A stretch of DNA of 10,702 nt from Verrucomicrobiales bacterium. GTDB lineage: Bacteria > Verrucomicrobiota > Verrucomicrobiia > Limisphaerales > UBA1100. This document shows, piece after piece, positions 6,550-10,702 of this stretch (the stretch's first letter is position 1; the number at the start of each line of letters is the position of its first letter). The notes beneath the pieces are model-generated. The model was not told where the DNA came from. It was given only the letters and a program-made list of their open reading frames with translations, and did not search any database. The translations under genes and the position numbers were made by a program. The stretch is from contig WTHG01000213.1 in NCBI GenBank assembly GCA_011523245.1, positions 1-10,702 of the forward strand. Reading direction: 5' to 3'.

Positions 6550-8025
6550 CTAAGGTTTTCCGGTGTACTCGATGCGAACGATTTGAGTGTCGACGTTTTT
6601 ACCCCAACCCGTGCCCCACTCAATAGCATAAAGGCAGCCGTCTGGGCCCAGCTCGAGATCCATCGGCCGCTTGAACGTTAGGCCATCAGCGAAGCGCTCC
6701 ATTTTTTCTATGCGATGATCCGCATCGAGCTTCACGGCAATGATCCAGTTGCGTGTCCATTCATAAATGAAGAGCGTGCGGTCAAATTGCCGGGGCAATT
6801 TGTGTTTCGACTTCAGGTTGGCATCGTAATAATACACCGGCCCAGCCATCGCCGTGCGCCCTCCAGGCTCGCCAGGGCGGGAGTTCACAGTGGGGAATCG
6901 TGTGCTGAAACCGTGCGGGTAGGAAATGAACGCCGGCTGAGCGGGCGGCAGTTCCTTGATGCCAGTGTTGTTCGGCGAATTATTGATCGGCTTGTTGACG
7001 TCATACGCCGGCGCAGCCTTGTCGGCGGCGTAATCGAATTCGCGATAAGCCTTATTTGCACCCACGAAGTACGGCCAACCAAAGAAGCCCGCCGTACGCG
7101 CCTGATTGATTTCATCAAAGCCAGCGGGGCCGTAATTCGGATTCGGGAAACGCGCATCCGGGCCTACGTCACCCCAGTACACATAGCCGTTCTTTGAATC
7201 TACCCCCAACCGAAATGAATTACGCGTGCCCATCACGAAAATTTCCGGACGCGTCCCCTTGGTACCAGGCTTAAATAGGTTGCCCGGCGGGATGGTGTAA
7301 CCACCATCGGCCTTCGGCTTTACGCGCAGGATGGCACCACGCAGGTCGTTGGCATTGGCGGAAGATTTCTGCGCATCCCATGGGCTACGGCCTTCGCGCT
7401 CGTCGATAGGCGCATAGCCATTCCGCGGCTTGGGCTGAGATTTGTCGTGAAACGGATTGGTGTTATCGCCCACCGCCACGAGCAGGTTGCCCTTGGGGTC
7501 AAACGCCAGCGAACCTCCGACGTGGCAGCATTGCTCGCGTTGCGTGCGGATATCGATGATCGCTTGTTCGCTTTCGAGATCGAGCTTGTCGCCCTTGAGC
7601 GTGAACCGGCTCACGCGGATGATACCCTCCTTTTTGCCTTGGTCGTTCTTGGTCGTCTCCGGTAGTGAACGATTCAGGTAGACCCATTTGTTTTTCGTGA
7701 AATGCGGATCCAGCGTGATGCCCAGTAGTCCGTCCTCCAGACCGGTGAAGGTCGGCACCTTGGCGATCTCCACCCCTGGCTTGCCAGGCGGCACCATGCG
7801 GACCACGCCATTGCGCTGCGCATAAAACACCGTACCATCCGGAGCCACCGCGAGTTCCATCGGGTCCTGCAGTGTATCGATGAATTTATCGTTCTGCTTG
7901 TGATCGCTCTCCAGGATGACCTTGCGGAAATCACCGGCCTGTTGCGGGCCGCTGGGTTTGGGTTGCGCCACAAGATTCCCAGCCACCATCAGGCCGGCCA
8001 ACAGGCAAACAGTTTGGGTTCGCAT
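6550..8025 (-). CDS. secreted PQQ-type sugar (glucose/sorbosone) dehydrogenase family protein
   Basis: Six-bladed beta-propeller of the soluble glucose/L-sorbosone dehydrogenase family, which oxidises aldoses in the periplasm with pyrroloquinoline quinone. The 491-residue product begins with a signal peptide (MRTQTVCLLAGLMVAGNLVA, cleavage probably after residue 20). Family landmarks are DPMELAVAPDGTVFYAQRNGVV (54-75), GLEDGLLGITLDPHF (95-109), CCHVGGSLAFDPKGNLLVAVGDN (166-188) with H168 at the catalytic-base position, LRGAILRVKP (228-237), GTRNSFRLGVD (266-276) and GFFGWPYF (313-320). Membership is clear; the true substrate and even PQQ use are not proven, since many Verrucomicrobia and Planctomycetes carry large sets of such proteins. 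There is no fused cytochrome c domain. The ATG is 9 nt after the recA stop with no Shine-Dalgarno and no terminator hairpin between them. Confidence 0.9.
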   Translation of the reverse strand: MRTQTVCLLAGLMVAGNLVAQPKPSGPQQAGDFRKVILESDHKQNDKFIDTLQDPMELAVAPDGTVFYAQRNGVVRMVPPGKPGVEIAKVPTFTGLEDGLLGITLDPHFTKNKWVYLNRSLPETTKNDQGKKEGIIRVSRFTLKGDKLDLESEQAIIDIRTQREQCCHVGGSLAFDPKGNLLVAVGDNTNPFHDKSQPKPRNGYAPIDEREGRSPWDAQKSSANANDLRGAILRVKPKADGGYTIPPGNLFKPGTKGTRPEIFVMGTRNSFRLGVDSKNGYVYWGDVGPDARFPNPNYGPAGFDEINQARTAGFFGWPYFVGANKAYREFDYAADKAAPAYDVNKPINNSPNNTGIKELPPAQPAFISYPHGFSTRFPTVNSRPGEPGGRTAMAGPVYYYDANLKSKHKLPRQFDRTLFIYEWTRNWIIAVKLDADHRIEKMERFADGLTFKRPMDLELGPDGCLYAIEWGTGWGKNVDTQIVRIEYTGKP

Positions 8026-8034
8026 GACTAAAAA

Positions 8035-9129
8035 TTATTCGGCCGCTTCCTCAGCCTCGGCCGGGGCGGCCTCGTCTTCACTGGACTCTTCCTCTTCCGG
8101 CTCCACGCCGTTCTTTTTGTCCATGATCTGTTTGACGATCAATTCACAAAGCTCTGGCTTATCTGACAGCGTGCGTTGCGCCGCTGCTACACCCTGCCCG
8201 ATCAGCTCGCCATCGTGCTGGATCCATGCGCCTTTCTTGCCGAGCACGCCAAATCGCAGGCCGGCGTCTATGATGCTGCCTTCGCGGTTGATGCCCTGGT
8301 TGTACATAATGTCAAACTCCGCCTCGGCAAACGGCGGCGCCACCTTGTTTTTTACAATCTTTGTCTTTACGTGATTACCGATCACTTGACCGGTCGAATC
8401 CTTGATCGCTTCACGTCGACGGATATCGATTCGCACACTCGCGTAAAACTTCAGCGCCTTGCCGCCCGGAGTCGTTTCCGGGCTACCAAACATCACCCCC
8501 ACTTTTTCCCGCAGTTGGTTCGTGAAAATACAGGTCGTCTTCGCCTTATTCAAAATTGCCGCCAATTTCCGCAGCGCCTGGCTCATTAACCGCGCCTGCA
8601 TGCCCATTGTGGCCATGCCCATATCGCCCTCTAGCTCAGCCTTGGGCACGAGCGCCGCCACAGAGTCCACTACGATCACATCAACTGAATTGGAGCGTGC
8701 CAAGGTTTCGCAAATGGTCAAGGCCTCCTCCCCGCTGTCCGGCTGAGACACCAGCAGGTCGTCGAGGTTTACTCCCAGCTTGCGAGCGTACTGCGGGTCA
8801 AGTGCGTGTTCCGCATCAATGAAGGCACACACACCGCCTGCTTTTTGGGCATTGGCAATCACGTGCAGCATCACTGTAGTTTTCCCGGAGGATTCCGGTC
8901 CGTAAATTTCAATAATCCGCCCCTTGGGCACACCACCGATGCCCAAGGCCAGATCCAGCGAGAGAGACCCGGTGGAAATGCCCTCGATGCTGGACTGCGC
9001 ATTCGCATCGCCCAACCGCATGATGCTTCCTTCACCAAAAGTTTTGGTGATCTGCGCGAGCGCGCTATCGAGATTGGCCTGGCGGGCATCTTCGCCCCCA
9101 GCGGATTTCTTAGCTTTCTTTTCTGCCAT
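8035..9129 (-). CDS. recA: recombinase RecA
   Basis: ATP-dependent strand-exchange protein of homologous recombination and co-protease for LexA-type repressors. The 364 residues show the N-terminal oligomerisation helix (about 18-39, ITKTFGEGSIMRLG), ISTGSLSLD, Walker A GPESSGKTT (77-85), AFIDAEHALD (102-111), Walker B VIVVD (151-155), the L1 region around 160-171, the L2 loop from NQLREKVGVMFG to PETTPGG (204-223), and the C-terminal lobe GAWIQHDGELIGQG. The tail (about 343-364) is strongly acidic and Glu/Ala-rich, as in other RecA proteins. No intein or truncation is present. The start is well supported by AGGAG about 10 nt upstream, the best ribosome site in the window. It heads a co-directional string of four genes. 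Confidence 0.99.
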   Translation of the reverse strand: MAEKKAKKSAGGEDARQANLDSALAQITKTFGEGSIMRLGDANAQSSIEGISTGSLSLDLALGIGGVPKGRIIEIYGPESSGKTTVMLHVIANAQKAGGVCAFIDAEHALDPQYARKLGVNLDDLLVSQPDSGEEALTICETLARSNSVDVIVVDSVAALVPKAELEGDMGMATMGMQARLMSQALRKLAAILNKAKTTCIFTNQLREKVGVMFGSPETTPGGKALKFYASVRIDIRRREAIKDSTGQVIGNHVKTKIVKNKVAPPFAEAEFDIMYNQGINREGSIIDAGLRFGVLGKKGAWIQHDGELIGQGVAAAQRTLSDKPELCELIVKQIMDKKNGVEPEEEESSEDEAAPAEAEEAAE

Positions 9130-9139
9130 GATATTATGT

Positions 9140-9144
9140 CTCCT
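9140..9144 (-). promoter_or_regulatory. recA ribosome binding site
   Basis: On the minus strand, AGGAG lies about 10 nt before the recA ATG. It fixes the start and is notable because most genes in this window lack a clear Shine-Dalgarno sequence. Confidence 0.75.
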
Positions 9145-9168
9145 GTTTTAGAAGCTCGCGGAATTGGA

Positions 9169-9197
9169 ATGATGCGCCCCTGTGACGCGTCCCGCAA
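9169..9197 (-). promoter_or_regulatory. candidate recA promoter
   Basis: On the minus strand, TTGCGG (9197-9192) and CATCAT (9174-9169) are separated by 17 nt. Transcription would start near 9162, giving a leader of about 30 nt that includes the AGGAG. I looked for an inverted repeat resembling known LexA boxes (GAAC-N4-GTTC or CTGT-N8-ACAG) in the 139-nt recA/Dabb gap and found none, so SOS control is not supported by the sequence. Confidence 0.35.
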
Positions 9198-9232
9198 GTC
9201 CATGTTGTTCTTTTTGGTTTCGGTAAAATCAG

Positions 9233-9261
9233 TTGTGGTCGCCCCTCGGCCTGCGTATCTT
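9233..9261 (+). promoter_or_regulatory. candidate promoter of the Dabb gene, placed for a leaderless transcript
   Basis: TTGTGG (9233-9238) and TATCTT (9256-9261) are exactly 17 nt apart. The -10 ends 7 nt before the ATG at 9269, so the expected transcription start coincides with, or lies one base before, the start codon. There is no Shine-Dalgarno in the intervening CGCGGCC. This is the best promoter match in the window. Confidence 0.5.
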
Positions 9262-9268
9262 CGCGGCC

Positions 9269-9571
9269 ATGTTTTCACACGTAGTTATTTTTTGGACCAA
9301 ACCCGATGTGCCTGATGCCACCGAGAAACTGCTGGCCGGTGCCGAGCAATACCTCAAACCCTGCCCGGGCGTATTGCATTATCACTGCGGAAAAATGGCC
9401 TCCAGCCACCGCGATGTGGTCGATCAATCCTATCAAGTAGCGCTGAACCTCGTATTTGAGGATAAAGCCGCGCAGGACACCTATCAGGAGCACCCGTTGC
9501 ACGTAGACTTTGTGGAAAAAGTCTTCAAACCCTGCTGCGATCGTGTGGTGGTCTACGATTTCGAGGACTAA
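9269..9571 (+). CDS. Dabb-domain (stress-responsive alpha/beta barrel) protein
   Basis: The 100-residue product is a single dimeric alpha/beta-barrel (ferredoxin-like) domain. It starts MFSHVVIFWTKPD, has the CPGVLHYHCGK turn (about 30-40), the strand YQVALNLVFED, and the hallmark YQEHPLHVDFVEKVFKP near the end. Dabb proteins form beta-barrel dimers; bacterial members have diverse or unknown roles, so no reaction is assigned. The frame is open for 12 more codons upstream, but the conserved HVVxFxxK begins directly after ATG 9269, and the upstream part overlaps the promoter-like element, so 9269 is chosen. It is transcribed divergently from recA with 139 nt between. Confidence 0.88.
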   Translation: MFSHVVIFWTKPDVPDATEKLLAGAEQYLKPCPGVLHYHCGKMASSHRDVVDQSYQVALNLVFEDKAAQDTYQEHPLHVDFVEKVFKPCCDRVVVYDFED

Positions 9572-9574
9572 AAT

Positions 9575-9590
9575 CCGCTTGCCAAAGCGG
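9575..9590 (+). other. short hairpin after the Dabb gene
   Basis: CCGCTT (9575-9580) and AAGCGG (9585-9590) form a perfect 6-bp stem with a 4-base loop, 3 nt after the Dabb stop. It could be a weak transcription end or mRNA 3' stabiliser, but no U-run follows, so it is not a standard intrinsic terminator. It overlaps the -35 candidate of tRNA-Gly. Confidence 0.35.
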
Positions 9591-9606
9591 CCGAAGTCCT
9601 TAAACT
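9579..9606 (+). promoter_or_regulatory. candidate promoter of tRNA-Gly
   Basis: TTGCCA (9579-9584) and TAAACT (9601-9606) are 16 nt apart. The start would fall near 9613, about 10 nt before the mature tRNA. The match is fair, and the position fits an independently transcribed tRNA. Confidence 0.4.
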
Positions 9607-9622
9607 TCCGCCCTTCACGGAC

Positions 9623-9698
9623 GCGAGTGTAGCTCAATTGGTAGAGCATCTGCTTGCCATGCAGAAGGTCGTGGGTTCGACCCCCATCACTCGCTCCA
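9623..9698 (+). tRNA. tRNA-Gly (anticodon GCC), CCA encoded
   Basis: The acceptor stem GCGAGTG (9623-9629) pairs with CACTCGC (9688-9694); discriminator T9695 and encoded CCA 9696-9698 follow. The D-arm is GCTC/GAGC. The anticodon stem TCTGC/GCAGA encloses TTGCCAT with GCC at 9656-9658, reading GGC and GGU (Gly). The T-arm contains GGGTTCGACCCC. A T-rich run (9699-9708) directly after the gene could act with the preceding structure as a transcription end. Confidence 0.98.
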
Positions 9699-9823
9699 TT
9701 TTCTTTTTGATCCGCTCCCGTTGAAATCATCTGGAGGGAATCTTAGAGCTTCATATTGGACATTTGTTGTCCCACATCATTTAAAACCTGCTTTTTATCC
9801 TTATTCGTGTTTGGCTTGAACTC

Positions 9824-9982
9824 GTGAGTTTGACGAATGAACAAATCGAGGAACAGATGCTGCAGTTTGCCGAAGCTCTGGAGAAAATGAGTGAGCTCAC
9901 CGCCACCGCCATTGAGAAACGGGATCAAAAGATTGCCGATTTGACTGACCGCATCGAGGCGCTCGAGAACGCAGCGGACTAG
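9824..9982 (+). CDS. small predicted coiled-coil protein, unrecognised
   Basis: A 52-codon frame with a non-ATG start (GTG 9824, or TTG 9830 giving MTNEQIEEQML) ends at TAG 9980-9982. The product is acidic and almost wholly helical in appearance, with heptad-like hydrophobic spacing: QMLQFAEALEKMSELT, then AIEKRDQKIADLTDRIEALE. It resembles SlyX-type or other short dimerising helices in character only; I do not recognise a family. Third codon positions are mostly G or C, as expected of coding sequence here, which favours this strand over an 81-codon ATG frame on the opposite strand (9743-9988) that shows no family or composition signal. No Shine-Dalgarno is seen. It lies between tRNA-Gly and the DUF4177-like gene, 47 nt before the latter, so they may be co-transcribed. 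Confidence 0.5.
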   Translation: MSLTNEQIEEQMLQFAEALEKMSELTATAIEKRDQKIADLTDRIEALENAAD

Positions 9983-10029
9983 CCGCACTTCAAGCTGGCG
10001 CTTTCTAGGTATGGCGTTACCCTGACCCT

Positions 10030-10287
10030 ATGAGCACCCCTCGGAGATGGGAAGCCAAGATGCTCCCTGGTGTCTGGAAAGACTCCGTGAATGTGGAGCT
10101 CGAGAAACACAGCCTTCAAGGCTGGGAGCTGGTCGCCGTGTTACCCGGCAAAGAAGACCGCCGCGAGCTGTACTTCAAACGCCCCTACCGACCCGCCCCG
10201 CCGCCCGACGAACCCAAAGATGCCCCTACCTTCAAATTTGCTCAGGATTTAAAAGACGCCTTTAAAGAGGGATTGCAGGAGGATTAA
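10030..10287 (+). CDS. DUF4177-like small protein
   Basis: An 85-residue product whose first 51 residues follow the DUF4177 pattern: RRWEAKMLPG (5-14) as the first strand, LEKHSLQGWELVAVLPG (24-40) with the conserved xGWELV, and LYFKRPY (47-53) as the last strand. DUF4177 domains are small alpha/beta proteins of unknown function. Here the domain is followed by a Pro-rich linker (PAPPPDEPKD) and a short charged helix (FAQDLKDAFKEGLQED), an extension beyond the core domain. It has no signal peptide or membrane segment. No Shine-Dalgarno is visible ahead of ATG 10030. Confidence 0.72.
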   Translation: MSTPRRWEAKMLPGVWKDSVNVELEKHSLQGWELVAVLPGKEDRRELYFKRPYRPAPPPDEPKDAPTFKFAQDLKDAFKEGLQED

Positions 10288-10331
10288 TTCCTATGTAACC
10301 CCCTTCTCCGCATGGGCGTATCCATTAGATA

Positions 10332-10702
10332 ATGAAAATCATGCTAAAAACCGCGTTTGCTTTAATCATCTGTGCGGTCCCCGCTGTTGCAGAGAAACTA
10401 AATCCAAAACAAATCCCGGCCAGTGCCCAGTGGGTTATTCATATGGATTTCGATGGCTTCAAAACTAGCGAACTGGGCAAGTTTGCCATGAAGCAAATGG
10501 ATGAACATGCCGGTGCCATTGATGCCCTTTCGGCAATGCTAAAATTTGATCCACGGGAGGATTTGGCTGATGTAACGGCTTTCGGACATGTGGATGCAGA
10601 GCAACCCGATGAAAACGGCGTGGCACTCATTCGTGGTAAGTTCGATCAAGAACACCTGCTAACTTTGCTAAAGGCGAATAAAACCTTCAAAACCGAGAAA
10701 TC
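10332..10702 (+). CDS. secreted protein of unknown function, partial (C-terminus beyond right edge)
   Basis: An open frame from ATG 10332 runs to the window end without a stop (123 full codons). It starts with a signal peptide (MKIMLKTAFALIICAVPAVA, cleavage probably after residue 20), followed by QIPASAQWVIHMDFDGFKTS, then helical segments, KFDPREDLADVTAFG and ENGVALIRGKFDQEHLLTLL. This layout recalls secreted proteins common in Verrucomicrobia and Planctomycetes, in which a mature start like 'xAxWVxHxDxxxF' precedes a 'FDPxxDLxxVTxYG' segment; I know no function or named family for them. An alternative in-frame ATG at 10341 would shorten the signal peptide by three residues. Its codon use looks more A/T-rich than that of its neighbours. 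Confidence 0.75.
   Translation, partial: MKIMLKTAFALIICAVPAVAEKLNPKQIPASAQWVIHMDFDGFKTSELGKFAMKQMDEHAGAIDALSAMLKFDPREDLADVTAFGHVDAEQPDENGVALIRGKFDQEHLLTLLKANKTFKTEK

Noticed and set aside
6543..6629. Longer N-terminus for the FIST protein
   Set aside because: It overlaps the end of the sugar dehydrogenase gene and has low-complexity sequence without family similarity.
9130..9268. LexA/SOS box in the recA upstream region
   Set aside because: No palindrome resembling the known LexA box types could be found; a lineage-specific box cannot be excluded.
9623..9823. Integration site of a mobile element at the 3' end of tRNA-Gly
   Set aside because: No integrase and no second copy of the tRNA 3' end is visible within the window.
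9743..9988. 81-codon ATG frame on the minus strand
   Set aside because: No recognisable family or composition signal; the plus-strand coiled-coil frame has better codon composition and a coherent helical pattern.

Overview
This is a compact bacterial chromosomal segment of fairly high GC with very short intergenic gaps. It reads as core genome. The mix suggests Verrucomicrobiota or a close relative of the PVC group: a signal-peptide-bearing sugar (sorbosone) dehydrogenase, a FIST protein beside trmB, a secreted protein of the 'AxWVxHxDxDxFK' kind, and few Shine-Dalgarno sequences. That assignment is an inference from gene content and protein style; no rRNA or full marker tree was available. 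No transposase, integrase, CRISPR array, toxin-antitoxin pair or recognisable defence system was seen.

Layout. (1) Positions 1-126, minus strand: the N-terminal part of a small FmdB-like protein that runs off the left edge. (2) 265-340: tRNA-Phe(GAA) with encoded CCA. (3) 427-4753, plus strand: an LptF/LptG-type permease, a small membrane-anchored FHA protein (ATGA overlap), accA, a type I mannose-6-phosphate isomerase, and a four-helix membrane protein of the phage-holin-4/YvlD type (ATGA overlap). Most of this block concerns the cell envelope: LPS export, fatty-acid precursor supply and sugar-phosphate supply. (4) 9129 down to 4759, minus strand: recA, a secreted PQQ-type sugar dehydrogenase, a FIST-domain sensor protein and trmB, with gaps of 9 and 7 nt and then an ATGA overlap, so possibly one transcript. 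It converges on the holin-like gene with only 5 nt between the stop codons. (5) 9269 onward, plus strand: a Dabb-domain protein divergent from recA, tRNA-Gly(GCC), a 52-residue coiled-coil protein, a DUF4177-like protein, and the start of a secreted protein cut by the right edge.

Two real genes at the window edges (1-126 minus and 10332-10702 plus) are incomplete here. The non-genic stretches are all short, under about 150 bases. They hold the tRNAs, candidate promoters and a small hairpin. Several starts have no Shine-Dalgarno sequence, and at least one (Dabb) has a promoter-like element placed so that transcription would begin at the start codon. No convincing new multi-gene system was found. 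The points most worth checking are the leaderless-start architecture, the FHA protein that has lost its phospho-binding serine, the recA-led gene string and the tiny coiled-coil gene.
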